From CBDANO01 sp965197665 (GTDB lineage: Bacteria; Chloroflexota; Dehalococcoidia; Lucifugimonadales; UBA3495): DNA of 64,000 bases. The stretch spans positions 1 through 64,000 of the forward strand of contig CBDANO010000005.1 in the NCBI GenBank assembly GCA_965197665.1, given 5' to 3'. How positions within the stretch are numbered: the first letter of the stretch is position 1; each line of letters begins with the position of its first letter. Of this stretch, positions 53,472 to 62,190 are shown one piece after another. A program made the translations under genes and the position numbers. The notes under the pieces are model-generated. The model worked only from the letters and a program-made list of their open reading frames with translations. It was not told the DNA's origin and made no database searches.

Positions 53472-54583
53472 ATATCCGAGGTGTCATAGCCGCCCAGGGC
53501 CTCGACCCGCCTTTGCAGTCCGGGACGCCGCAACAGGTCCAACAGGGTTTGCACTCCCGGCTCATCCAGGAAGTGGTTGGGTATAACCAAGTCGTACCGT
53601 TCCGCCTCGAGGGGCAGGAATTCCAGCTCAAACGCGGCCGCGGCCGCTTGTACCCCCACTCCGGCGTCGGCCAACCCGGAAGCCACAGCTCGAGCCATCG
53701 TCAGGTGTCCGGCCGCCTCATCGCCGTAGCCCGCCACCGCGCCGGTTGGAACTCCATGCCCGTCCAACAGCCGGTCCAACAGGGACCGGCTCCCGGACCC
53801 GGCCGGCCGGTTTACGATTCTAACATCGGGGGCGGTCAAGTGTTGGATGCCGCCAATACCCTTGGGGTTCCCGGCGGCGATTACCAGGCCCTGTTGCCAC
53901 GCGGCAAATGTCACCAGGGTGCAAGGAAAGGGTACCACACGCCGCGCCCATACCTCGTTATATTCTCCGGTATCTTCATCTTTGAGATGGCACCCCGCCA
54001 CGTGGGCCTCGCCTCGGGCCAAGCCGGTGAGGGCCTGGTAGCTGCCCTCCTCGGTCCATACCAGCCTGACGCCATAGCGGCGCAGGCCCGGCTCCAGCAT
54101 GGCCGCCGCCGGGTCGCAGCCCAGCAGGGCCAAGACCGGTGTCTTCAACTCGTCCCCATCGAAGGGTTGTATTACAACTTGATTCCCCGCGCCCACCTCC
54201 GGCAATATCACGCCATCGGCATCCACCAAGGAATGCCGCGCCGCCGCCGCGCCGGACAGGGGCCGAGCCAACAAGCGGCGGCCCACGTGAAACAACCGGG
54301 CCCGGCGGGGCCGCTGGGGACCGGCGTGTTCCGTCTCTTCCCCGGGGCCAATGAGGTCGGCGCGGACGGTCTCCGAGGGGCCTTCCTCAAGGGAAAACAG
54401 TAAGTCCACTTTAGTGTCCAAGGCACGGGCTAATCGAAGCGCCACCTCGGTAGAGGGGGACGCCTTACCCGATTCCAAGGCGGCATAGGCTTGGCGGCTG
54501 ATGCCGGCGCGGCCCGCCAGCTTTTGCTGGGAAAGGCCGGACTCGCGGCGGCGGCGCCTCAAGTGGTTCCGCAAAGAAGTCAC
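53447..54583 (-). CDS. XRE-type HTH regulator with periplasmic-binding-like domain
   Basis: 378 residues. Residues 1-65 are an XRE helix-turn-helix (SLRNHLRRRRRESGLSQQKLAGRAGISRQAYAALESGK). Residues about 115-360 form a PBP-like ligand domain (LALLGCDPAAAMLEPGLRRYGVRLVW, NRPAGSGSRSLLDRLL, LEAERYDLVIPNHFLD), as in proteins annotated as substrate-binding HTH or molybdopterin-type regulators. It is divergent from modABC with a shared 107-bp intergenic region holding a palindrome over the modA -10, so it probably senses the oxyanion or a molybdenum-cofactor-linked ligand and controls modABC and itself. Confidence 0.85.
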   Translation of the reverse strand: MTSLRNHLRRRRRESGLSQQKLAGRAGISRQAYAALESGKASPSTEVALRLARALDTKVDLLFSLEEGPSETVRADLIGPGEETEHAGPQRPRRARLFHVGRRLLARPLSGAAAARHSLVDADGVILPEVGAGNQVVIQPFDGDELKTPVLALLGCDPAAAMLEPGLRRYGVRLVWTEEGSYQALTGLARGEAHVAGCHLKDEDTGEYNEVWARRVVPFPCTLVTFAAWQQGLVIAAGNPKGIGGIQHLTAPDVRIVNRPAGSGSRSLLDRLLDGHGVPTGAVAGYGDEAAGHLTMARAVASGLADAGVGVQAAAAAFELEFLPLEAERYDLVIPNHFLDEPGVQTLLDLLRRPGLQRRVEALGGYDTSDMGAPVPAA

Positions 54584-54584
54584 G

Positions 54585-54613
54585 TTAGAATAGTAGAGTA
54601 TGCTTGATATAAT
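54585..54613 (+). promoter_or_regulatory. Promoter of modABC
   Basis: TTAGAA (54585-54590), 17-bp spacer, TATAAT (54608-54613). The -10 lies inside the palindrome at 54603-54619. Confidence 0.55.
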
Positions 54614-54619
54614 ATCAAG
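54603..54619. promoter_or_regulatory. Candidate operator, palindrome CTTGATAT-A-ATATCAAG
   Basis: Perfect 8-bp arms around one base, with looser outer arms AGTAGA (54592) and TCTACT (54620). It covers the modA -10 and lies between the regulator and modA starts, so binding would repress modA and possibly the regulator. Confidence 0.6.
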
Positions 54620-54690
54620 TCTACTTTACAATAGCGCCGTCGTCAGCCGACCCGACGCGCGAGTTTTACAGGCTGGGAATAGCGTTGCCA

Positions 54691-55617
54691 ATGCGGCTTG
54701 TCTTAACCCGAATCGCAGTGAAGGCCCAACTGTCTATCATTGCGCTTGTTGCGTTGACAATTCCGGTACCGGTCCTGGGATGCACGCTAGGAACGGACTC
54801 GGCAAATAGCGCGTCGGTGACCGTCTTCGCCGCCGGGTCGCTAACCGAAGCGTTTACCGAGGTGGCAGCGGCCTTCGAGGAAGCCAACCCGGCCATCTCC
54901 GTGGACCTGAATTTCGCGGGAAGTCAACGGCTCCGAGTCCAATTGGAGAATGGGGCCCGGGCCGATGTATATGCTTCGGCAGACCAACGGCACATGGACC
55001 TGGCCATCGAAGCGGGGCTGGTGACCGGCGAGGCTTCCAATTTCGCCAGCAATGCCTTGGTAATCGCATTACCCAAGGCCGAAGCAGCGGACTTGGTCGA
55101 TTCATCCGCAGACGGCAAGGGGTCATCCGCCGAGGATACGCCGGGAGAGGGCCTCTTGGTCCGGTCTCCGGCCGACCTCGCGAAGAAGGGTATCAAGCTG
55201 GCCATCGCACAACCGGAGGTGCCTGCCGGAAACTACACCCGGACCATGATCCAACGTTTGTCCCAAGACCCCAAGCTAGGGCCCAGCTACCAGGACCGGG
55301 TCCTAGCGAACGTGGTCTCCGAAGAGGCCAGCGTCCGCAACGTACTCCAAAAAGTGGCGCTGGGGGAGGTAGACGCGGGAATCATTTACCGTTCCGACGC
55401 CCAAGTGACCTCCGACGTCTCAGTGATACCTATTCCCGACGCCGCCAATATAACCGCGAGCTATACTATCGCGCTGCTCCGCGATTCCCGGCAACGGGAA
55501 GCGGCCGGGGCATTCCTGAAGTTCGTGCTGGGGCCGGATGGACAAGGGATCTTGGGTAGTCACGGTTTAGGCCCACCGGCGACCGGCCGGCCTACGTCCA
55601 AAGAAGAAAATCAATGA
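54691..55617 (+). CDS. modA: Molybdate/tungstate ABC transporter binding lipoprotein
   Basis: ATG 54691 is preferred to TTG 54685. 308 residues with a lipoprotein signal (LSIIALVALTIPVPVLGC). The ModA fold is clear: VTVFAAGSLTEAFTEVAAAFE, LNFAGSQRLRVQLENGARADVYASAD, PEVPAGNYTRTMI and VRNVLQKVALGEVDAGIIYRSDA, with Ser and Tyr ligands in family positions. An insertion of about 20 residues (DSSADGKGSSAEDTPGEG) sits between the lobes. It captures molybdate or tungstate for ModBC. The gap to modB is 243 bp and contains REP-like palindromes. Confidence 0.9.
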   Translation: MRLVLTRIAVKAQLSIIALVALTIPVPVLGCTLGTDSANSASVTVFAAGSLTEAFTEVAAAFEEANPAISVDLNFAGSQRLRVQLENGARADVYASADQRHMDLAIEAGLVTGEASNFASNALVIALPKAEAADLVDSSADGKGSSAEDTPGEGLLVRSPADLAKKGIKLAIAQPEVPAGNYTRTMIQRLSQDPKLGPSYQDRVLANVVSEEASVRNVLQKVALGEVDAGIIYRSDAQVTSDVSVIPIPDAANITASYTIALLRDSRQREAAGAFLKFVLGPDGQGILGSHGLGPPATGRPTSKEENQ

Positions 55618-55669
55618 CAAGAAAATTGATTAGGGCCATACCTTGGGGAATGCCGGTTTCATCCTTGGC

Positions 55670-55764
55670 GGGCCGGTTTGAAACCGGCCCCTACATTCTT
55701 GGACCGTTCCTTAATGAGTGTTTCGAAAGTCCCTTCTCCCTGGGGAGAAGGTCAGGATGAGGGG
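55670..55764. repeat. REP-like palindromes between modA and modB
   Basis: GGGCCGGTTT-G-AAACCGGCCC (55670-55690) matches the core of 53283-53323. CCTTCTCCC-TG-GGGAGAAGG (55732-55751) is a second palindrome, followed by TCAGGATGAGGGG. Both look like dispersed intergenic repeats; transcript stabilisation or partial termination between modA and modB is possible. Confidence 0.65.
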
Positions 55765-55860
55765 AAAGGTCTGAAGGCAACGGAGATGATCCGCGTCGGG
55801 AATCGACTGATGCTTGAACCATTTGGAAATCGGGGGCGGGGCGACCCGGGGGGATAGCTT

Positions 55861-56688
55861 GTGACTCTAACGGCCGGAAAGCGGACTCTGCCGGACCTGG
55901 GCCCGGGAGGGGGGCTAGGGACGGCGGCCACCGCCCTTTACGTAGGCTTCATTGGGCTGCCGGTGGCGGCATTGCTGGTCCGGACGGCCCAGCAGGAAAG
56001 CTTCCTCTCCAGCCTGACCAGCGACGTGGCCCTGACTGCCCTGAAGCTATCTTTGGTAACCAGCGCGGTAAGCATCGTCGTGATAGTGCTGGTGGGCACG
56101 CCATTCGCTTACCTGCTGGCCAGAAGCAACTCCGCTTTTCTAAAGGTTGTGGACAGCCTGGTGGAGCTTCCTATCCTGCTGCCCCCTGTCGTGGCCGGGG
56201 TAGCCATGCTGATGGCATTCGGCCGGCGGGGCGTCCTCGGCGCGGCCCTAGAGGACGTGGGCATCACCCTGCCTTTCACCACGGCGGCGGTGATTTTGGC
56301 CCAGATTTTCGTAGCGTCTCCCTTTTACGTGCGCGCCGCCAAAATCGGCTTCCAGTCAGTGGCCCGGGAGTACGAGGACACCTCGCAAACCTTGGGGGTC
56401 TCGCCTTGGTGGACCTTCTGGCGGCTGTCGTTGCCCATGGCCGGGCCTTCGCTGCTCATGGGACTGACCCTTGCGTGGGCCCGAGCGATGTCGGAATTCG
56501 GAGCGACCATCATGTTCGCCGGCAATCTTACCGGCAAGACCCAAACGATGCCGCTGGCCATTATGACAACCATGGAAAGCAGCTTGGATAAATCTCTGGC
56601 CCTTTCCGTCCTGCTGCTGGCCGGGTCCGTCGTCCTCCTCATCGGTCTGGGAATGATCGCCCGGCGCCAGCTGCGGGGTCGGGCGTGA
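55861..56688 (+). CDS. modB: Molybdate ABC transporter permease
   Basis: GTG start at 55861. 275 residues with five to six membrane segments and the permease EAA loop (YEDTSQTLGVSPWWTFWRLSLPMAGPSLL). PILLPPVVAGVAML and MSEFGATIMFAGN are typical of ModB. It forms the channel with ModC, whose GTG overlaps its stop (GTGA). Two-codon spacing variants aside, no upstream ATG is available. Confidence 0.92.
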   Translation: MTLTAGKRTLPDLGPGGGLGTAATALYVGFIGLPVAALLVRTAQQESFLSSLTSDVALTALKLSLVTSAVSIVVIVLVGTPFAYLLARSNSAFLKVVDSLVELPILLPPVVAGVAMLMAFGRRGVLGAALEDVGITLPFTTAAVILAQIFVASPFYVRAAKIGFQSVAREYEDTSQTLGVSPWWTFWRLSLPMAGPSLLMGLTLAWARAMSEFGATIMFAGNLTGKTQTMPLAIMTTMESSLDKSLALSVLLLAGSVVLLIGLGMIARRQLRGRA

Positions 56689-57929
56689 TCCCTCGCCGTT
56701 TCCGGTCCACGGCGGGCAGGGAGCAGGACCCAGGCGTAAGGCCGCCGTCCCTTCATCCACCGCCCACGCTCGGTAATCCGGGCAGCCCCGCACGGGGTTG
56801 GGTGGTGTGCCAAGTCGGGAACTTTGAACTGAACACCGACTGGAATATCGAGCCGGGTGAAGTGCTGGCGCTGTTCGGCCCCTCCGGGGCCGGCAAGACC
56901 ACCACGCTGCGAACCATTGCCGGGCTGCTACGGCCCCGGCAAGGACGCATTGAAATCGGCGGGCGGGTGGTGTACGACGACAAGGGCCGGGAGTGGGTAC
57001 CCCCCCACCTGCGCCGGGTTGGGTATTTGACCCAGCAAGCCAACCTATTCCCTCACATCAATGTTCGAAAAAACATTGCTTACGGACTCCGCGGTAGGCC
57101 CCGCGCCGCCGTCGAAGAAAGAGTGCGGAAACTGGTCGGCCTTTTCCACTTGGACGGCATGGAGGACCGTAGGCCGTGGGAGCTTTCCGGCGGGCAGATA
57201 CAAAGAGTCGGTCTAGCCCGGGCTTTGGCCCCAGAGCCGGACATCCTGTTGCTGGATGAGCCGTTCGCCTCCGTAGACGTGGAACTCCGGCGGATTCTAA
57301 GGGCTGAGCTGCGGTCGATGTTGTCCAGTTCTCCAATCCCGGTTGTCCTAGTAACCCACGACCGGGAGGAGTCACTGACTTTGGCCGATTCGGTCCAAGT
57401 GATGGACGGCGGAAGGAACCTCACGCTGGGGAAACCATTGGACGTTCTCGGCCAGCCCGGACAGGGCAGGGTGGCCCGCCTAGTAGGAGTGGAAAACCTC
57501 CTTAGACTAACGGTGGAAAGCCGTAATCACCAGGATGGGACCATGGTCTGCGCGGGTGAAGGTCTCAGGATCGAGGCGCCGTTGGACGACCGGGCTGCAG
57601 CTCCGGGGCCTTCCCCTGCCGGCGGCGATGAAGTGACCGTCGCCATCCGCTCCTCCGACATCATCCTCACCCAACAAGAGATACAAGGGGCGTCGGCCCG
57701 CAACCAACTACGGGGCGTGGTGACCAAAGTGGAGATGCGGCCCCCCGGATACGAAGTAACCTTGGACTGCGGAAGACCGCTGCGATGCCACGTCACCGGC
57801 GGGGCGTTGGAAGAGATGCAGGTCAGGCCGGGCCGAACCTTATGGGCGATGTTCAAAGCTTCCGCTTGCGTACTGCTACAGGACCCCGCTGACGCCGGCG
57901 AAATCGACAAGGCCTCCAGCGACCGATAG
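56685..57929 (+). CDS. modC: Molybdate ABC transporter ATPase with TOBE domain
   Basis: GTG 56685 overlaps the modB stop. 414 residues. Walker A is LFGPSGAGKTTTL near residue 65, the Q-loop is VGYLTQQANLFPH, the signature is LSGGQIQRVGLARAL and Walker B is ILLLDEPFASVD, with H-loop VLVTHDREE. The C-terminal 110 residues carry a TOBE/MOP-like domain (VTVAIRSSDIILTQQE, SARNQLRGVVTKVEMRPPGYEVTLDCG) that binds oxyanion. The first 37 residues are proline/arginine-rich and unusual, so translation may start later, near 56796. Confidence 0.92.
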   Translation: MIPRRFRSTAGREQDPGVRPPSLHPPPTLGNPGSPARGWVVCQVGNFELNTDWNIEPGEVLALFGPSGAGKTTTLRTIAGLLRPRQGRIEIGGRVVYDDKGREWVPPHLRRVGYLTQQANLFPHINVRKNIAYGLRGRPRAAVEERVRKLVGLFHLDGMEDRRPWELSGGQIQRVGLARALAPEPDILLLDEPFASVDVELRRILRAELRSMLSSSPIPVVLVTHDREESLTLADSVQVMDGGRNLTLGKPLDVLGQPGQGRVARLVGVENLLRLTVESRNHQDGTMVCAGEGLRIEAPLDDRAAAPGPSPAGGDEVTVAIRSSDIILTQQEIQGASARNQLRGVVTKVEMRPPGYEVTLDCGRPLRCHVTGGALEEMQVRPGRTLWAMFKASACVLLQDPADAGEIDKASSDR

Positions 57930-57982
57930 TCGGTCTTACCGTCCGCGGCCGGCGGCCCGGACACCCCAGGACTTTGCATGGG

Positions 57983-58010
57983 TTGCACATATCGCTTTCG
58001 CCGGTATAAT
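57983..58010 (+). promoter_or_regulatory. Sigma70-like promoter of the zinc-ribbon gene
   Basis: TTGCAC (57983-57988), 16-bp spacer, TATAAT (58005-58010); about 130 bp before the GTG at 58142. Confidence 0.7.
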
Positions 58011-58141
58011 AATTCACTAGGCACGAGTTAGGTTATCCAAGGCACCTAATTTCGTTAGTGTCCAGGGGTGTCTAGGCCGAGGGCCGGTTGACCTACTAGG
58101 CCGCACGTAATGGACTAAGGTGACGTTTAGGAGGTCAACCA

Positions 58142-58450
58142 GTGGCACTGTCAGACAAGACCCTCGTCTGCGTGGAGTGCGGTGGCGAGTTCATCTTTAC
58201 AGCTGGTGAGCAGGAATTCTTTAACGCCCGCGGTTTCTCCAATGAGCCCAAGAGGTGCCGTAGTTGCCGCGCCGTCAGACGCTCCGAGCAGCGCGGTGGA
58301 ATGTATTCGGACCAGCCTAAAGAGATGTACGCCATCGTATGCGCCGATTGCGGCTCGGACGCCATGGTCCCCTTCAGGCCTCGGGGAGACCGGCCGGTCT
58401 ACTGTAGTGACTGCTTCAGCAAAATGCGAAGCGAGCCCTCCGAGTTCTAG
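58142..58450 (+). CDS. Small zinc-ribbon protein
   Basis: GTG start with TAGGAGG eight bases upstream. 102 residues with two CxxC...CxxC sets: CVECGGEF with CRSCRAVRR (residues about 10-47), and CADCGSD with CSDCFSKM (residues about 67-95). The spacing and the motif FTAGEQEFFNARGFSNEPKRC match the widespread CxxC-CxxC zinc-ribbon proteins of Chloroflexota and other phyla. Role unknown, probably nucleic-acid or protein binding. It has its own promoter. Confidence 0.85.
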   Translation: MALSDKTLVCVECGGEFIFTAGEQEFFNARGFSNEPKRCRSCRAVRRSEQRGGMYSDQPKEMYAIVCADCGSDAMVPFRPRGDRPVYCSDCFSKMRSEPSEF

Positions 58451-58607
58451 TCTGCTTCAACCTTCCGGCGACAAGGGGGCTGGCCGCGGCCAGCGCCTAG
58501 ATCGTCCTCCAACCAGGGTCTGCCACGGTGTATAGTCCGCGGTCCGTTCATGGGTGAAACAGCCTCCGGCCCTCCCTCCTTAGTGTTCCGGCGTGTTCAG
58601 GCCTTCG

Positions 58608-58637
58608 TTGAACGCGAACCCCCAAACCCGATACAAT
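58608..58637 (+). promoter_or_regulatory. Sigma70-like promoter of the ubiD operon
   Basis: TTGAAC (58608-58613), 18-bp spacer, TACAAT (58632-58637), about 110 bp before the ATG at 58749. The 298-bp gap holds nothing else that I recognise. Confidence 0.6.
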
Positions 58638-58748
58638 GGCTTGGGCGGCCCTTTGCTCCTCCGATCTTGTAATGGACCTCCCGCGGCATGTTTTCCATCC
58701 AGCCAAGGTTAGGACATCGCGCCCTCTCCGAGCCCGCTGCCGGTTATT

Positions 58749-60206
58749 ATGAAATTCAAAGACCTCCGGGAATTCGTCGCCTTCTTGGAGCAAAAAGACC
58801 AGCTCCGCCGCATAAGCACGCCGGTAAGCTGCGAGTTGGAAATCACCGAAATAGCCGACCGGGTGGTTAAACAGGGCGGTCCGGCGCTTCTGTTCGAGAA
58901 CGTTACCGGCTACGGTATGCCGGTATTGATCAACATGTACGGGAACGAGCAGCGAATGGCGTGGGCCTTGGGAGTTGAGCGCTTGGAGGACTTGGTGGAG
59001 CGGGTACAGGGCCTGCTTCAACTGCGCCACGGCCCCCCCGAAGGGCTGATGGACAAACTTCGAACGTTGGGCCAACTGGTCCACTTGGGGTCGTTTCAAC
59101 CCAAGACGGTCCGAAGCGGGCCGTGCCAGGAGATTGTTCGTGAAGGCGGCGAAGTCGACCTTTTCACGATGCCCATTCTCAAGTGCTGGCCGTTGGATGG
59201 CGGCCGCTACATAACTTTACCCCTAGTTATCAGCCGGGACCCCGAAAGCGGGGTCCAAAACTACGGCACATACCGGCTCCAGGTTTACGACCGCAACACC
59301 ACCGGCATGCACTGGCAAACGCACAAGGTGGGCAGCCGCCATTACCGCCTGAGCCGGGAGCGGGGTATTGACCGCCTCGAGGTAGCCGTCGCCTTGGGCG
59401 GCGACCCGGCATCTATCTGGACCGGCTCGGCGCCCCTGCCCCCGGACGTGGACGAGATGATGGTGGCCGGCTTCCTTCGAGAAGAGGGGGTAGAACTGGT
59501 CAAAGGAAAGACTGTCGATCTAATGGTGCCCGCCCAAGCCGAAATCGTCCTCGAAGGCTACGTCATCCCCGGAGAGGAGCGGCCGGAGGGTCCCTTCGGG
59601 GACCACACCGGGTATTACTCCATGCCGGACTCCTACCCGGTCTTCCACGTCCAGTGCGTCACCCATCGCCGGGAACCGATTTACCCGGCAACGGTCGTGG
59701 GGCGTCCTCCCATGGAGGACTACTGGATGGGAAAGGTCACCGAGCGGGTTTTCCTGCCTACGCTGCGGATGGCGCTTCCGGAATTGGTGGACATGAACAT
59801 GCCTGCCGAAGGTATATTCCACAACTTAGTCATCGTTTCCATCAAGAAGGAGTACCCGGGGCAAGCGCACAAAGTGATGCACGGCCTATGGGGGCTGGGC
59901 TTGATGAGCTTGGCCAAGACCATCATAGTGGTAGACCACTTCGTCAACGTCCAAGACTTGTCGGAGGTCGCGTGGCGTGTTGCCAATAACATCGATCCCG
60001 GCCACGACTTGGTCATCACCACCGGTCCGGTTGACGACTTGGACCACGCCTCGATGACGCCGAGATTTGGCAGCAAGATAGGTATCGACGCTACGCAAAA
60101 GGGCCCAGAGGAGGGGCGTCAGCGGGAGTGGCCTCCGGACATCGTGATGAGCCCGGAGGTTAAAGGGCTTGTGGACCGGAAATGGAGCGAGTACGGGATT
60201 GATTGA
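58749..60206 (+). CDS. ubiD: UbiD-family decarboxylase (MqnL-like)
   Basis: 485 residues. UbiD enzymes decarboxylate aromatic or polyprenylated acids using prenylated FMN made by UbiX. Family blocks: KFKDLREFVAFLEQKDQL, ALLFENVTGYGMPVLINMYGN, YGTYRLQVYDRNTTGMHWQTHKVGSRHY, and the catalytic region EIVLEGYVIPGEERPEGPFGDHTGYYS with the E-R-E arrangement; the C-terminal VTTGPVDDLDHAS is also standard. It heads a plus-strand cluster with ubiA, ubiX and ubiE. The set fits late steps of menaquinone synthesis, possibly the futalosine route (MqnL), but the early mqn genes are not in the window. Confidence 0.92.
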   Translation: MKFKDLREFVAFLEQKDQLRRISTPVSCELEITEIADRVVKQGGPALLFENVTGYGMPVLINMYGNEQRMAWALGVERLEDLVERVQGLLQLRHGPPEGLMDKLRTLGQLVHLGSFQPKTVRSGPCQEIVREGGEVDLFTMPILKCWPLDGGRYITLPLVISRDPESGVQNYGTYRLQVYDRNTTGMHWQTHKVGSRHYRLSRERGIDRLEVAVALGGDPASIWTGSAPLPPDVDEMMVAGFLREEGVELVKGKTVDLMVPAQAEIVLEGYVIPGEERPEGPFGDHTGYYSMPDSYPVFHVQCVTHRREPIYPATVVGRPPMEDYWMGKVTERVFLPTLRMALPELVDMNMPAEGIFHNLVIVSIKKEYPGQAHKVMHGLWGLGLMSLAKTIIVVDHFVNVQDLSEVAWRVANNIDPGHDLVITTGPVDDLDHASMTPRFGSKIGIDATQKGPEEGRQREWPPDIVMSPEVKGLVDRKWSEYGID

Positions 60207-60249
60207 ACGCCGGAAGCACCTTATCAATATTGGCCCTACCTGAAGAGGA

Positions 60250-61140
60250 ATGCAGAACGTAGTTACTCCGGGCGGTCCCGCGGGGAACGTCCTCCACAAA
60301 GTTCCCCGCTACCTTGGCGCGATACGGGTCTGGGAGTCCCTTTACGCTCTGCCCTTCGGCTACATCGGCATGGTGCTGGCGGCCGGAGGTTGGCCGGGGG
60401 CAAACGCCTTCATTTGGATAACCGTGGCCATGTTCTCGGCCCGGACTCTGGGAATGTCCACCAACCGCTTGGTGCACCACAAAGAAGACATCGCCAATCC
60501 AAGGACAGCCAACCGCCACCTTCCCAAGGGGTTGCTGAAGCCATGGGAAGTGCTAATGATGATGGCGGTGTCCACGGGCCTGTTCTTCTACGCAACCTCC
60601 CAGTTGAATACCTTGGCGTTGGCCCTAGCGCCCGCGGCGGCGGCCTACGTGGTGCTCTATTCATACGCCAAGTACTACACTTGGGCTTGCAACTTGTTGC
60701 TAGGTTTGGCCCTGTCCATCTCCCCCTCCGCCGCTTGGATAGCGGTGACCGGCCGGATGGACCCCGAGGCCGCGCTCCTGTCCTTCGCCGTGGCGGCGTG
60801 GGCCGGCGGGTTCGATGTTATCTACGGCTGCGCCGACTACGAGTTCGACGGACGGTACGGAATCAATTCGGTGCCCCGCCGATTTGGCATCGCCGCCGCC
60901 TTGCGGGTCACCAAGGGCCTGCACTTGTTGGCCGCGGCGGCCCTCCTGGCTCTGGGTCTGTGGCTCGGCCTTTCCTACTGGTACTTCATTGGCTGGGGAA
61001 TCGCCGCGCTCTTGCTAATCTTCGAGAACAGCCTGGTTAGCGCGGGTAATCTTTCCCGTATGCATTCGCCGTTTTTCAAGTACAACAGCGCAATATCGGT
61101 GGTGTTGCTCGTCTTCACAATCTTGGCGGTAGTCGCCTAG
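60250..61140 (+). CDS. ubiA: UbiA-family prenyltransferase (MqnP-like)
   Basis: 296 residues, integral membrane. The prenyl-diphosphate site appears as NRLVHHKEDIANPRTANRHLP (usual NDxxDxxxD-type loop, degenerate, with the conserved NPRTANRP-like end) and the second aspartate motif as YGCADYEFDGRYGINSVPRRFG. Eight to nine hydrophobic segments follow the family pattern. It attaches a polyprenyl chain to the aromatic ring, probably of a menaquinone precursor. 43 bp after ubiD, RBS GAGGA. Confidence 0.9.
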   Translation: MQNVVTPGGPAGNVLHKVPRYLGAIRVWESLYALPFGYIGMVLAAGGWPGANAFIWITVAMFSARTLGMSTNRLVHHKEDIANPRTANRHLPKGLLKPWEVLMMMAVSTGLFFYATSQLNTLALALAPAAAAYVVLYSYAKYYTWACNLLLGLALSISPSAAWIAVTGRMDPEAALLSFAVAAWAGGFDVIYGCADYEFDGRYGINSVPRRFGIAAALRVTKGLHLLAAAALLALGLWLGLSYWYFIGWGIAALLLIFENSLVSAGNLSRMHSPFFKYNSAISVVLLVFTILAVVA

Positions 61141-61245
61141 TGCGGCCCTCCCGGAGTAGGCCCAATATCCACGCGATCACCGGGAGTGGGCCGCGGATGG
61201 TGGTTTTTGATGCGTCCTTCTAAAGAAACTCAAATAGAAAGTCCA

Positions 61246-61833
61246 ATGACGCCCGTGGTCGTAGGTATTACCGGGGCCAGCGGAGCGGTGTTGGCGCGGA
61301 ACACAGTCGATGAGCTCTTAGCAAGGGATATACCCACCATCGTCGTATGCTCCAACAGCGCCCGTATCGTCTGGCAAGCCGAACTTGGTATACCCTTCAA
61401 CGAAACTCTGATCGATTGGAAGGAAAACCCCAACCTGACCTACTACTCCGCCGGTGACATGGGGGCCCCCATCGCCAGCGGCACCTTCCCCACGCGAGGC
61501 ATGGTCATCGTTCCTGCCAGCATGAACTCCGTGGCGTCCATCGCCCGCGGCATTACCCAAAACTTGGTCCACCGGGCGGGAGACGTTTGTCTAAAGGAGG
61601 GGCGCCGCCTGGTCTTGGTCCCCCGGGAAACTCCGCTGCACAGCGTCCACTTGGAAAACATGCTTACCTTGAGCCGCCTGGGTGCGGTGGTGCTGCCCCC
61701 GCAGCCCGCATTCTACCTGGACCCGCAAGGGATAGATGATATAGTACGGTTCATCGTTGGGCGCATTCTGGTAGGGCTAAACATCGAGGAGGCCCTTCCG
61801 GAAGGGCTTCGCTACGAAGGAAAGAACGACTGA
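61246..61833 (+). CDS. ubiX: UbiX flavin prenyltransferase
   Basis: 195 residues from ATG 61246 (MTPVVVGITGASGAVLARNTVDEL), where the family starts; the frame is open to GTG 61186. UbiX joins dimethylallyl phosphate to FMN to make the prFMN cofactor for UbiD. FMN-binding motifs are GITGASGAVLA, SAGDMGAPIASGTFPTRGMVIVPASMNS and the LVLVPRETPLHSVHLENML block. It lies two genes after ubiD, so cofactor maker and user are cotranscribed. Its stop overlaps the next start (TGATG). Confidence 0.92.
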   Translation: MTPVVVGITGASGAVLARNTVDELLARDIPTIVVCSNSARIVWQAELGIPFNETLIDWKENPNLTYYSAGDMGAPIASGTFPTRGMVIVPASMNSVASIARGITQNLVHRAGDVCLKEGRRLVLVPRETPLHSVHLENMLTLSRLGAVVLPPQPAFYLDPQGIDDIVRFIVGRILVGLNIEEALPEGLRYEGKND

Positions 61834-62186
61834 TGGGTATTACTTACGTAGAGGGCACTGCCAGAGGGCCGGCCGGACAGGAAGAAAACCTGAGGTTTCT
61901 CATCGACAGCGGCGCTACCTACACTCTGCTCCCATCGCCAATATGGGAGTCCATAGGCCTGCAGCCCAACCGGGAGCAGACCTTCACTCTAGCCGACGGC
62001 ACCACGGTACAGCGGCGCATTTCCACGTGCTATCTAATATTGCCCCAAGGTGAGGACTATTCGCCGGTTATTCTTGGAGAGCCCGGAGATGAGGCGTTGC
62101 TGGGCGTAGTCACCTTGGAGATTCTGGGTCTTCTGTTCAACCCATTCAACCGGACGCTTCAGCCCATGCGGATGATGCTGGCTTGA
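61833..62186 (+). CDS. Retropepsin-like aspartic protease family protein
   Basis: 117 residues. The active-site motif LRFLIDSGATYTLLP (D-S-G) lies at residues about 21-35, and hydrophobic-hydrophobic-G near the end (LLGVVTLEILGLLFNP) completes a single retropepsin domain, which would work as a dimer. Such proteins are common as aspartyl-protease-like hypotheticals in bacteria; substrate unknown. Tight coupling to ubiX (1-bp overlap) and ubiE (4-bp gap) within a quinone operon is odd and may point to a link with it. Confidence 0.82.
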   Translation: MGITYVEGTARGPAGQEENLRFLIDSGATYTLLPSPIWESIGLQPNREQTFTLADGTTVQRRISTCYLILPQGEDYSPVILGEPGDEALLGVVTLEILGLLFNPFNRTLQPMRMMLA

Positions 62187-62190
62187 CCGG

